DNA of 64,000 nucleotides, from NCBI RefSeq assembly GCF_000381885.1, contig NZ_KB907223.1, positions 17,217 to 81,216 on the forward strand, in the 5' to 3' direction. Positions 41,826 to 49,506 of the stretch are shown here, in pieces. The position numbers and the translations under genes were made by a program. The notes under the pieces were generated by a model. That model ran no database searches, was not told the origin of the DNA, and saw only the letters and a program-made list of their open reading frames with translations. How positions within the stretch are numbered: position 1 is the first letter of the stretch; every line of letters begins with the position of its first letter. Origin of the DNA: Actinomadura atramentaria DSM 43919 (GTDB taxonomy: Bacteria; Actinomycetota; Actinomycetes; Streptosporangiales; Streptosporangiaceae).

Positions 41826-42484
41826 TCGTCCTGCTCACCGGGCACGGCCACCGGCCGTCCCGGCCGCTGCTCGCGGCGCTGTCCCCGGCCCGGCTGGTGT
41901 CGGCGCGGACCCTGGCCGGGCCGGGGACGCGCTGCGATCCCGCCCGCCCCGCCGACGCCGTCCTGGCGACCCGCGCCGGGCCGCTGCGCGCCGGGGCGGC
42001 GGACGTCGCGGCGTGCCTCCCGGCCGTCACGCCGTGGGACCTGCCGCACATCGCCCGCGCCGAGCGGGCGTTCGTCGCGGCCGAGCTGACCGCGCTGCTC
42101 GCCCTCTGGCTGGAGGGTGCGCGGCGGGTCGTGAACCGGCCCGCCGGGGGAGTGCTGTGCGGGCGCGGGCTGGAGGCCGACGACGTCCGGTGGGCCGCGC
42201 GGGCCGCCGGGCTCCCGGTGCTGGACCGGCCCGCCCGCGACGCGGTCCGGCTCACGCTCGTCGGGGACCGGCTGCTGCCCGCCGGCACCGGTGCCACCGC
42301 CGACGCGGGGGCGGGCGAGCTGGTCCGCGCGCTCGCCGCCGCGCTCGGCGCCGAGGTGCTGTGCGCCCGCGTCGCGTGCGGCTCCGGCGGCTGGGCGGTG
42401 TCGGCCGTCGAGCCGTGGTGGCGGGCCGCCGACCGGGCGACCGCCGAGGCCGTCGCGGCGCTCCTGGCGAGAGGGACGCGATGA
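41822..42484 (+). CDS. Operon gene E: ATP-grasp-like pseudoenzyme
   Basis: A 220-aa protein aligned by eye to gene F: LIVLLTGHGHRPSRPLL matches the N-terminal MILLWGHPADRPFARM, ARRVVNRPAGGVLCGRGLEA matches ARVVNRPSASASNGAKAYQG, and LAAALGAEVLCARVACGSGG matches the C-terminal ATP-grasp strand of F. The central part with the catalytic Lys is missing, and the metal-binding E-x-N of F is replaced by VEPWW, so ligase activity is not expected; a partner or specificity subunit is inferred. Homology begins before any ATG/GTG/TTG: the likely start is a CTG at 41822 overlapping gene D (CTGA). The first standard start, GTG 41897, would delete the conserved first strand. Confidence 0.65.
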   Translation: MIVLLTGHGHRPSRPLLAALSPARLVSARTLAGPGTRCDPARPADAVLATRAGPLRAGAADVAACLPAVTPWDLPHIARAERAFVAAELTALLALWLEGARRVVNRPAGGVLCGRGLEADDVRWAARAAGLPVLDRPARDAVRLTLVGDRLLPAGTGATADAGAGELVRALAAALGAEVLCARVACGSGGWAVSAVEPWWRAADRATAEAVAALLARGTR

Positions 42485-43356
42485 TCCTGCTGTGGGGCCA
42501 CCCGGCCGACCGGCCCTTCGCCCGGATGGTCCGCACGCTGCGCGAACGCGGCGCGCCGCTCGCCGTCCTGGACCAGCGCCGCCACGTCGCCGTCGTCGGG
42601 ACGCGCGTCCGCACGGGCGACGGCGTCCGCCTCGATCTGGCCGACGTGACCGCCGCCTACCTGCGGCCCTACGACGCCGCGCGGATGGCCGCCGTCACCC
42701 GCTCGGCGGCGCGCACCGCGCTGACCCGGCGGGCCGCGCGCGCCGAGTCGGCGCTGACCGCCTGGGCCGACCACGCGCCCGCGCGCGTCGTCAACCGCCC
42801 GTCCGCGTCGGCGAGCAACGGCGCGAAGGCGTACCAGGGCCGGCTGATCGAGGCGGCGGGCCTCGCGGTCCCGCCGAGCCTCGTCACCGGCGACGCCGAC
42901 GCGCTCGCCGCCTTCACCGCCCGGCACGGGACCGTCGTGGTGAAGCCGGGCAGCGGCGTGCGGGCGCGGGTCGCGCTCGTCGACCCCGGCGACCGCGACC
43001 GGCTCGCCCGCCTCGCCGCGTGCCCGACGTACTTCCAGCGGTACGTGCCGGGCGACGACGTGCGCGTCCACGTCGTCGGCGACCGCGTCTTCGCCGTCCG
43101 CGTGGAGTCGGAGGCGGTGGACTACCGCACCCCCGGCGCGGACCCCCGCCAGCGCCGCGTGGACCTGCCCGCCGACCTCGCCGCCCGCTGCGTCGCGCTG
43201 ACCCGCGGCCTCGGCCTGCACGTCGCCGGGATCGACCTGCGCGTCACGCCGGACGGCGAGTGGTTCTGCTTCGAGGCCAACCCCGCGCCCGCGTTCACCT
43301 ACTACGCGGACGCCGACGACGTGGCCGCCGCCGTCGCGGACCTGCTCACCCGTTGA
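42481..43356 (+). CDS. Operon gene F: ATP-grasp ligase (RimK/graspetide-ligase-like)
   Basis: A 291-aa ATP-grasp enzyme. The pre-ATP-grasp domain (1-95) is followed by NRPSASASNGAKAYQGRLI, VVVKPGSGVRARVA (ATP-binding Lys155), FQRYVPGDDVRVHVVGDRVF, and FCFEANPAPAFTYY with Glu265 and Asn267 as metal ligands. Such enzymes activate a carboxylate as acyl-phosphate and join it to an amine, or in graspetide ligases (MvdC/MvdD type) to Thr/Ser or Lys side chains. The substrate is unknown; the Asp/Thr repeat at the end of gene D is a candidate. ATG overlaps gene E (ATGA). It overlaps the convergent glycosyltransferase by 11 bp. Confidence 0.85.
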   Translation: MILLWGHPADRPFARMVRTLRERGAPLAVLDQRRHVAVVGTRVRTGDGVRLDLADVTAAYLRPYDAARMAAVTRSAARTALTRRAARAESALTAWADHAPARVVNRPSASASNGAKAYQGRLIEAAGLAVPPSLVTGDADALAAFTARHGTVVVKPGSGVRARVALVDPGDRDRLARLAACPTYFQRYVPGDDVRVHVVGDRVFAVRVESEAVDYRTPGADPRQRRVDLPADLAARCVALTRGLGLHVAGIDLRVTPDGEWFCFEANPAPAFTYYADADDVAAAVADLLTR

Positions 43357-44560
43357 ACCCGTCGAGCAGCAGCCGCGCGGCGACGGTCGCGCCGTCCGTG
43401 CGGATCGTCCCCGCGACCTCCCGCGCCCGCGCGGCGGTCCCGGGGGCCAGGGCCGTCGTGAGCGCGGCCGACAGCGACGCGAACGTCGGGACCGGGCCGT
43501 CGTGCCCCGCGCCGATCCCGAGTTCCGCGACGCGCGCCGCCGCGTACGGCTGGTCCGCGATCTGCGGGACCACCACCTGCGGCGCGCCCGCCCGCGCGGC
43601 CGCCGCCGTCGTGCCCGCGCCGCCGTGGTGCAGGACGGCCGCCACCCGGCCGAACAGCGCCCGGTGGCTCACCTCGCCGACGACGTGGCAGTCGTCGCCG
43701 TCGTCGGTCGCGGCGAGGCCCGCCCAGCCGCGCGCGAGCAGGACGCGGCGGCCCTGCGCGCGGATCGCCGCGACGGCGGTCGGCGCGACGTCCGGCGAGA
43801 GGTAGGACGCCATGCTGCCGAACCCCACGTAGACCGGTGGCTCGCCCGCCGCCAGGAAGTCCTCCAGGTCGTCCGGGAGCGGACGCGGGTCCGGCCGGAA
43901 CCACGCCCCGGTCTGCACCAGGTCCAGTTCGCAGTCGTCCTTCCACGGGGCCAGGACGGGGTCGGCCGCCAGCAGCACCCGGCCCGCGAAGACGTGCGCG
44001 CGGACGTCGTCCACCGGCGGCAGGCCCCGCGCCGCCCGATGCTCGTCGAGCGCCGGGCCGTACAGCGCGGTCACCCGCTGCGCGTCCTCCCGCCACAGCA
44101 CCTTCAGGTCGGTCTCGGCCGGGTCGGACGCCCTCCCCGGCCGCCGCCCCGGCGGGAAGCGCCGCGACGGCAGCCCGAACGTGTGGAAGCACGCCATCGT
44201 GTAGGGGATGCCGTGCAGCTCGGCGACGTCCCGCGCCCCGGCGGGCATCAGGCCCGTCGCCAGCAGCGCGTCGCAGTCCCCGGCCGCCGCGCCGAGCGTC
44301 TCGAACCGGGCGGCGACCAGGTCGGCCGCGAGCCGGAACGCGTCCTGCGCGGTCGGCGGCCGGTCGCGGGCGACGATCGAGCGGACCGCGGGGCCGAGCG
44401 GCACCAGCGGAACGCCGGCGCCGCTCAGCAGCTCCGCGAAATCGTCGTCCGGCGGCGCGCAGACCCGCGCCTCCGCGCCCAGTCCGCGCAACGCCGCCGC
44501 CAGTCCGACCAGCGGTTCGACGTCCCCGCGCGACCCCCAGGTCGTGAGCAGAATTCGCAT
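43346..44560 (-). CDS. GT1/MGT-type glycosyltransferase
   Basis: A 404-aa GT-B enzyme of the macrolide/vancomycin glycosyltransferase type. The N-terminal acceptor domain begins MRILLTTWGSRGDVEPLVGL; the donor domain has PPVYVGFGSMASY and the nucleotide-sugar motif HHGGAGTTAAAARAGAPQ with QIADQPYAAARV. It should glycosylate a small lipophilic acceptor such as an antibiotic, sterol or xenobiotic. The ATG at 44560 has a GGGGGA ribosome site; upstream in-frame codons are not needed. It is convergent with, and overlaps by 11 bp, the ATP-grasp gene, so a functional link to the giant operon is possible but unsupported. Confidence 0.88.
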   Translation of the reverse strand: MRILLTTWGSRGDVEPLVGLAAALRGLGAEARVCAPPDDDFAELLSGAGVPLVPLGPAVRSIVARDRPPTAQDAFRLAADLVAARFETLGAAAGDCDALLATGLMPAGARDVAELHGIPYTMACFHTFGLPSRRFPPGRRPGRASDPAETDLKVLWREDAQRVTALYGPALDEHRAARGLPPVDDVRAHVFAGRVLLAADPVLAPWKDDCELDLVQTGAWFRPDPRPLPDDLEDFLAAGEPPVYVGFGSMASYLSPDVAPTAVAAIRAQGRRVLLARGWAGLAATDDGDDCHVVGEVSHRALFGRVAAVLHHGGAGTTAAAARAGAPQVVVPQIADQPYAAARVAELGIGAGHDGPVPTFASLSAALTTALAPGTAARAREVAGTIRTDGATVAARLLLDGFNG

Positions 44561-44660
44561 GCGGAGAATCCCCCGTCCCCTCGACTCCATTTCCGGTCGG
44601 CAATGATGAGGGACGACCCGGGTCTTGCCGCAAGCCCCCCGGTGCGCTATATGTTGGTAG

Positions 44661-44684
44661 TGGCAAGGAGTCTCCTCCTTGCCA
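44661..44684 (-). terminator. 10-bp hairpin after the amino-acid permease gene
   Basis: TGGCAAGGAG (44661-44670) and CTCCTTGCCA (44675-44684) form a perfect 10-bp stem with a TCTC loop. It lies 3 nt beyond the permease stop on the minus strand and upstream of the glycosyltransferase, so it should terminate the permease transcript. Confidence 0.75.
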
Positions 44685-44687
44685 TCG

Positions 44688-46106
44688 CTATTTCCGGCGC
44701 AGGGCCGTCAGCGCGTAGCAGCCAAGCAGGACGACGGTGAACGCCAGCCCGATTCCCGCGGCCCGCCGCATGTCCGGCACCTTGACCGCCGTCGCCGCGA
44801 CCGCGACGACCCCGGCACTCGCGACGGCCGCCAGCCCGCTGCCGCCCGGAACGCTGAATCCGGTGAATTCCCCGGGATTCGCGTTCCGGTGCCGCCGGAA
44901 AGCGACGTAGGCGGCGAGAATCAGCAGCCACACCAGCAGGACCGCGAACAGCGCGATGGACATGAAGATCGAGAAAAGGCCGCCCACGTCGTAGAAGGCG
45001 AGCAGTGCGGCCGCCGCGATCCCCGCGCTGGACGACGCCAGCGCCACGGCGGGCACGCCCCGGCCGCTGAGCCGCGCCGTCGCCCGGGGCGCCAGCCCGT
45101 CGTCGCCGAGCGAGTGCAGCAGCCGGGACGCGCCGTACAGGTGGGCGTTCGCGGCGGACATCGCGGCGATGAGCACGACCGCGTTGGTGACGGTCGCGGC
45201 GGCGGGCACGCCGACGTCGGAGAAGACCCGGACGAACGGGCTCGCCTCCACGCTCCCGTCGCCCGCCGCCAGGTTCCGCCACGGGATCAGCGCCGTCACC
45301 AGGACGATCGACAGGACGTAGAAGAACGCCAGCCGCCACGCGAGCTGCCGCATCGCCGTCCGGATCGTCCGCTGCGGGTCGGCGGCCTCGGCCGACGCGA
45401 TGGCCACGACCTCGAACCCCGCGTACGCGAACATCACCACCGACATCGCGATCCAGATCGAGCTGGCGCCGTGCGGCAGGAACCCGCCGTCGTCGGTGAG
45501 GTGCGCGAACCCGGTCGCCTCGGTGTCGGGCAGCCCGAAGAAGACCAGCAGCGCGGCGCACAGGACGAACGCGCACAGCGCCACGACCTTGATCGTGGAC
45601 AGCCAGAACTCGGCGGTGCCGAACGACTTCACGCTGATGACGTTGATCGCCAGGACGACCGCCGCGACCGCCAGGATCGCCGCCGACATCGGCACGCCCG
45701 GCCACCACCAGCGGATGTAGAGCGCCGACGCGACGACCTCCGTGCCGATGACCACGACGGCGCTGAACCAGTACAGCCAGCGGCTCAGGAACCCGGCCCA
45801 CGGCCCGAGGTACCGCTGCGCGACCGCGCCGAACGAGCCCTGGACGGGGTGCGCGGCGGACATCTCGCCGAGCAGCACGGCGATGACGCCGACCAGCACG
45901 GCCCCGACCGCGTACGAGACGATCACGGCGGGCCCGGCGGCGCCGATGGCCGACCCGGAGCCGAGGAACAGGCCGGTGCCGAGCGCGGAGCCCAGCCCGA
46001 TCATGGTGGTCTGGCGGTGGGTGAGGGCGCGGACGAGCTTTTCGCCGTCCCGCGCCGGTGTCCTTGTTTCGGTCGGCGGCGGCGCGGACTTTTCCGAGGA
46101 AGCCAT
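44688..46106 (-). CDS. APC-superfamily amino-acid permease
   Basis: A 472-aa membrane protein with about twelve helices. The start LTHRQTTMIGLGSALGTGLFLGSG is the consensus of the amino-acid transporter (AAT) subfamily, which includes GabP, AroP and ProY; FAYAGFEVVAIASAEAADPQRT in the middle is also diagnostic. It should import an amino acid by proton symport. Position downstream of kynureninase suggests tryptophan, kynurenine or another aromatic amino acid, but this is inference. ATG 46106 has AAGGACAG upstream. A nine-G run lies in its leader (on the + strand just above 46120), and a strong hairpin separates it from the LVIVD gene. Confidence 0.9.
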   Translation of the reverse strand: MASSEKSAPPPTETRTPARDGEKLVRALTHRQTTMIGLGSALGTGLFLGSGSAIGAAGPAVIVSYAVGAVLVGVIAVLLGEMSAAHPVQGSFGAVAQRYLGPWAGFLSRWLYWFSAVVVIGTEVVASALYIRWWWPGVPMSAAILAVAAVVLAINVISVKSFGTAEFWLSTIKVVALCAFVLCAALLVFFGLPDTEATGFAHLTDDGGFLPHGASSIWIAMSVVMFAYAGFEVVAIASAEAADPQRTIRTAMRQLAWRLAFFYVLSIVLVTALIPWRNLAAGDGSVEASPFVRVFSDVGVPAAATVTNAVVLIAAMSAANAHLYGASRLLHSLGDDGLAPRATARLSGRGVPAVALASSSAGIAAAALLAFYDVGGLFSIFMSIALFAVLLVWLLILAAYVAFRRHRNANPGEFTGFSVPGGSGLAAVASAGVVAVAATAVKVPDMRRAAGIGLAFTVVLLGCYALTALRRK

Positions 46107-46136
46107 AACTGTCCTTCTGAGCGGGGGGGGGTGGGT

Positions 46137-46160
46137 CGGGGGCGGCTCACGCCGCCCCCG
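46137..46160 (-). terminator. 10-bp hairpin between the LVIVD gene and the permease gene
   Basis: CGGGGGCGGC (46137-46146) and GCCGCCCCCG (46151-46160) form a perfect 10-bp stem with a TCAC loop, 9 nt after the LVIVD-protein stop on the minus strand. It probably stops or attenuates read-through into the permease gene. Confidence 0.75.
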
Positions 46161-46169
46161 CGGGTCGTC

Positions 46170-47927
46170 TCAGAACTCGCTGTTGCGGAACGGCTTGGCG
46201 GGCCGGTTCAGGTCCGGCTTCCCCAGCACCTTGCGCGAGGACAGCGCGTAGATGCCGTGATTGGTCATCGCCCAGGCGATGTTGCGGTCCCATTCCACGT
46301 AGATGCCGTGGGTCTGGTTGCCGTAGGCGTAGTCGGGGGTGTCGGCGGCGTACGCCTTCGGGACGAAGTACGCGGTGATCTCCGGCTTCGCGGGGTTGGA
46401 GACGTCGAAGAACTGCACGCCCGCGTTGTAGAAGCCGTAGCCGAGAACGCCCGGCGTGTGCCGGCCGGGATTGGTGTAGTAGCCGGTGCGCTTCGGCCCG
46501 AAACTGCCGCGCCGCTGGCAGTAGTCCGTGAATCCGGCGGACCGGGGCGGCGTCGGGCGGGGGAGCGCCCCGACGACGCGGGGATTCTTCGGGTCCTTGA
46601 CGTCGATCTGGTAGACGTCCTTGTACGGCTCGTAGCAGTCCTCGGTGAGCGGGTAACCGGAGAAGTAGATCATCCCGGTCTTCTCGTACTGGGAGACGTC
46701 GATGTTGTCGCCCTCGGTGCCCGACACCGACGCGGGCAGGTCCAGGTGGCTCACCGTCCGCATGTGCGCCGGGTCGGAGACGTCCAGCACGGTCAGCCCG
46801 TAGCCGCCCATCGCGGCGAACGCGTACCGGCCGCCCCGCTCCACGGGCTTCGGCAGGAACAGCGGCATCCGCGCGCCCATCCAGCTCGTGTGGTTGCCGC
46901 AGCGCGGGTTCTTGGCGTACGCCGCGTCCTCACCGGTGCGCTGGCCGGGCAGGTGCCAGGTGTCGAGCAGCTTCGGGTGGGCGGGATCGGCCATGTCCCA
47001 GGACTGGTAGCCCGCCGAGTACAGGTTGGTCGGGTACTCGCTGCCGGAGTAGGTGTCGTCGGGGGCCGTGGCGATGAACATGTACCGCTCGCCCGTCCAG
47101 TACGGCACGTCGAGCGAGCCGGAGCCCTGCTGCGCCTTGGACGTGTCGCTGTGCAGCGGGTCGCGCTGCGTGGAATCGGTGGAGACGGTCGCGAGGAGTT
47201 TCCAGTCCTTCTTGCGCGGGCCGTCGAGGCGGTAGACCTTGAAGCCCTTCAGGCCCGGCTTGCTCCGCACCTTCTTCACGCCGTCGGGGTTGTGGTACTT
47301 GTCCTTCGCCGGGTCGTCCAGCAGGTCGTCGATCTGGCGCTTGCTCTCGAAGCTCTGGACCATGACGTAGGCGTTCAGCCGCTTGTTCCACTGGATCGTG
47401 GACGCGCCCCAGTAGTCGTTCGCCGCCCAGTCGCGGTTCGGCTTCGTCTCGTCGCCGTCCACGTCCCCGCGGCTCAGCTTCTCGACGACCTTCACCTTCT
47501 TCACGTCGGTGACGTCGTAGACGCGGCCCTCCGAGCGGTCGTACTGGAAAAGGTAGCGGCGGCCGTCGAAATCGACGATGTTCTGCCAGGTGTGCCAGTA
47601 GTCGGGGGTGAAGTCGGCGCCCTCGTAGGCGGCCTCGACCTTCATGTTCCTGATGTACGAGCGGGTGTCGTAATTCTTGTTGCGGCCGGGGAAGGGATGC
47701 CCGTTCTCCTCGTCGACCGGCGTGAGGGAGGGGTGCCGGAAAGTGCCGTCCAACTGCATTCCGTACGAGCCGGGATCGGCCGGTTCGGGGCGGCGGTCGG
47801 CGCAGACGTCGGGGATGTTCGGATCGGGGGCCGGACCGGCGCCGGCCGTGCCGGTCCCGATCAGCGCGGTGGCCGTGACGGCGGCGGCCGCGGCGGCCAG
47901 GGCGGTGTTCCTTCGGGCATGTCGCAT
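46170..47927 (-). CDS. Secreted LVIVD-repeat beta-propeller protein
   Basis: A 585-aa exported protein; MRHARRNTALAAAAAAVTAT is a signal peptide. Repeats of the form xYxFAAMGGYGLTVLDVSDPA, VYQIDVKDPKNPRVVG and VQFFDVSNPAKPEITAY are LVIVD-type propeller blades, and conserved Asp/His/Trp clusters (DYWHTWQNIVDFDGRRYL, NHTSWMGARM) may bind metal or ligand. No enzyme activity is known for such proteins. AAAGGAC precedes the ATG at 47927. It sits between kynureninase (60 bp upstream, with a palindrome in the gap) and the permease, in the same direction. Confidence 0.8.
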   Translation of the reverse strand: MRHARRNTALAAAAAAVTATALIGTGTAGAGPAPDPNIPDVCADRRPEPADPGSYGMQLDGTFRHPSLTPVDEENGHPFPGRNKNYDTRSYIRNMKVEAAYEGADFTPDYWHTWQNIVDFDGRRYLFQYDRSEGRVYDVTDVKKVKVVEKLSRGDVDGDETKPNRDWAANDYWGASTIQWNKRLNAYVMVQSFESKRQIDDLLDDPAKDKYHNPDGVKKVRSKPGLKGFKVYRLDGPRKKDWKLLATVSTDSTQRDPLHSDTSKAQQGSGSLDVPYWTGERYMFIATAPDDTYSGSEYPTNLYSAGYQSWDMADPAHPKLLDTWHLPGQRTGEDAAYAKNPRCGNHTSWMGARMPLFLPKPVERGGRYAFAAMGGYGLTVLDVSDPAHMRTVSHLDLPASVSGTEGDNIDVSQYEKTGMIYFSGYPLTEDCYEPYKDVYQIDVKDPKNPRVVGALPRPTPPRSAGFTDYCQRRGSFGPKRTGYYTNPGRHTPGVLGYGFYNAGVQFFDVSNPAKPEITAYFVPKAYAADTPDYAYGNQTHGIYVEWDRNIAWAMTNHGIYALSSRKVLGKPDLNRPAKPFRNSEF

Positions 47928-47964
47928 CTGACGGTCCTTTCGGGGGGATGGGCGTCGAGAAGCG

Positions 47965-47986
47965 CGTGCGGGCCCGGGCCCGCGCG
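47965..47986 (-). terminator. Palindrome between kynU and the LVIVD gene
   Basis: GCGGGCCCGGGCCCGC (47968-47983) is a perfect 16-bp palindrome just after the kynU stop, extendable by a few pairs. It may be a cruciform-type terminator, an RNA processing hairpin or a protein-binding site; it lacks a loop-friendly centre. Confidence 0.4.
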
Positions 47987-47987
47987 T

Positions 47988-49223
47988 TCAGGTGACCGTC
48001 GGGCGCTGCTGGAACTCCGGGGCGCGGTGCGCGCCCGTCGTCGCGATGTCGTGCAGCTCCCGCACGGCGTGCAGGACGTCGGCGTGCGTGACGTAGAGGG
48101 CGTTGAACCCGAACCGGAGCAGGTCGGGGGCGCGCATGTCGCCGATCACGCCGCGCGCGGTCAGCGCGGCGACCAGCGGATACGCCTCGGGGTGGCGGAG
48201 CGAGACCTGGCTGCCGCGCCGGGCGGGGTCGCGCGGCGTGACGGCGGTGAAGCCGAGGCCGTCCAGCAGCGCGTCGGCGCATTCCTGGAAGAAGCCGGTC
48301 AGGGACGTGCCCTTGGCGCGGACGTCCGCCATCTCCACGCCGTCGTACGCCGTCAGCGCGGCCTCCAGCGCGAGCAGCGACAGCAGCGGCGGCGTGCCGA
48401 TCCGGGCGCGGGCGACGCCCGGCGCGGGGGCGTACGCGCCGGACATCGCGAACGGCTCCGCGTGCCCGTGCCAGCCGGTGACCGGGTGGTCGAAGTCGGC
48501 TTGGTGGCGCTGCGCGACGTACGCGAACGCCGGTGCGCCGGGGCCGCCGGACAGGTACTTGTAGCCGCAGCCGACCGCGAAGTCCGCGCCGATCGCGTCG
48601 AGCCCGACCGGCAGCGCGCCCGCCGCGTGGCACAGGTCCCAGTGGGCGAGCGCCCCGGCGCCGTGCGCGGCGGCGGTGAGCGCGGCCATGTCGTACAGCT
48701 CGCCGGTGCGGTAGTCCACCGGGGCGTACGCGGCGACCGCGACGTCCGCGCCGTACGCGGCCAGCGCCGCTGCGGCGTCCCGCGCGGGCACCCGGCGGAC
48801 CTCCAGCCCGAGCAGCCGCCCCACCGAGTCCGCGATGTACTGGTCCGTGGGGAAGTGGTCGGGGTCGGTCAGCAGCAGGCGGCGGCCGGGCCGCAGCCGC
48901 GCCGCCGCGACCAGCGTGTTGAACAACTGGACGCTGGTGGAGTCCCCGACGACGACCTGGCCGGGGGCCGCGCCGAGCAGCCGCCCGAGCGCGTCGCCGA
49001 CGCGGATCGGCGCGTCCCACCAGCCGTTGCCGTTCCAGGAGCGGATCAGGTCGACGCCCCACTGTCGCCGCACCGCGTCCTCGACGGCGGCGGGCACGGC
49101 GGCGGGCAGCGCGCCGAGCGAGTTCCCGTCGAGGTAGACGACCCCTTCGGGGAGCAGGAAGCGGTCGCGGACGTGGGCGAGGGCGTCGGCGGCGTCGAGT
49201 TCGGCGGCGCGTTCGGTCAGCAT
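47988..49223 (-). CDS. kynU: Kynureninase
   Basis: A 411-aa PLP enzyme of aminotransferase fold type I. VVYLDGNSLGALP, WWDAPIRVGDALG, VVVGDSTSVQLFNTL, LTDPDHFPTDQYI and the PLP-lysine motif GCGYKYLSGGPGAPAF (Lys222) are all typical of KynU. It cleaves kynurenine to anthranilate and alanine (or 3-hydroxykynurenine to 3-hydroxyanthranilate) in the cytosol. Tryptophan 2,3-dioxygenase and kynurenine formamidase genes, usual neighbours, are absent here. GGAGAGA precedes the ATG at 49223. It is followed on the same strand by the LVIVD and permease genes. Confidence 0.93.
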   Translation of the reverse strand: MLTERAAELDAADALAHVRDRFLLPEGVVYLDGNSLGALPAAVPAAVEDAVRRQWGVDLIRSWNGNGWWDAPIRVGDALGRLLGAAPGQVVVGDSTSVQLFNTLVAAARLRPGRRLLLTDPDHFPTDQYIADSVGRLLGLEVRRVPARDAAAALAAYGADVAVAAYAPVDYRTGELYDMAALTAAAHGAGALAHWDLCHAAGALPVGLDAIGADFAVGCGYKYLSGGPGAPAFAYVAQRHQADFDHPVTGWHGHAEPFAMSGAYAPAPGVARARIGTPPLLSLLALEAALTAYDGVEMADVRAKGTSLTGFFQECADALLDGLGFTAVTPRDPARRGSQVSLRHPEAYPLVAALTARGVIGDMRAPDLLRFGFNALYVTHADVLHAVRELHDIATTGAHRAPEFQQRPTVT

Positions 49224-49347
49224 GGGATCTCTCCGTCATCGGGTTTTCGGGATAACGCGGTGGATCATCGGCGCCGCCATCCGGGAGCGTGCCGGTATCA
49301 TGCACTCGCCGAAATTCGCGGAACCAATGCCAATTGCCGGTCTTGTT

Positions 49348-49363
49348 ATACCAATCCGGGTAT
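49348..49363. promoter_or_regulatory. Inverted repeat upstream of kynU, operator candidate
   Basis: ATACC-N6-GGTAT (49348-49363) is a perfect inverted repeat in the most AT-rich part of the 283-bp gap between kynU and the TetR gene; a further GGTATC half-site lies near 49294. It is about 125 bp upstream of kynU. The cognate regulator is unknown. Confidence 0.4.
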
Positions 49364-49423
49364 CCCGCGCGTGACCTGCCGCGACGCACGGGAGATTCGC
49401 TTTTTCGAGTCCGGACATGCGAC

Positions 49424-49456
49424 GGCGGCGGGCCGAGGAATTCTCGACCCGCCGCC
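49424..49456 (-). terminator. Long imperfect hairpin after the TetR gene
   Basis: GGCGGCGGG (49424-49432) pairs with CCCGCCGCC (49448-49456); with one C/A mismatch the stem continues through CGAG/CTCG to a small loop around GAATT. It lies about 50 nt past the TetR stop on the minus strand and probably ends that transcript before kynU. Confidence 0.5.
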
Positions 49457-49506
49457 TGGTGGGGTGTCGGTGCCGCTGATCCGCCGGGTGCGCGGCGGAC
49501 GGGCGC

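Noticed and set aside
23157..43356. Extracellular contractile injection system or phage tail cluster
   Set aside because: Size and operon form suggested it, but no sheath, tube, baseplate, spike or AAA+ gene is present.
41900..43356. Classical graspetide (microviridin) gene cluster
   Set aside because: No small precursor with a recognisable leader and no dedicated exporter; only the ligase type and an Asp/Thr repeat in a giant protein are seen, so it is kept as a hypothesis about gene D rather than a cluster call.
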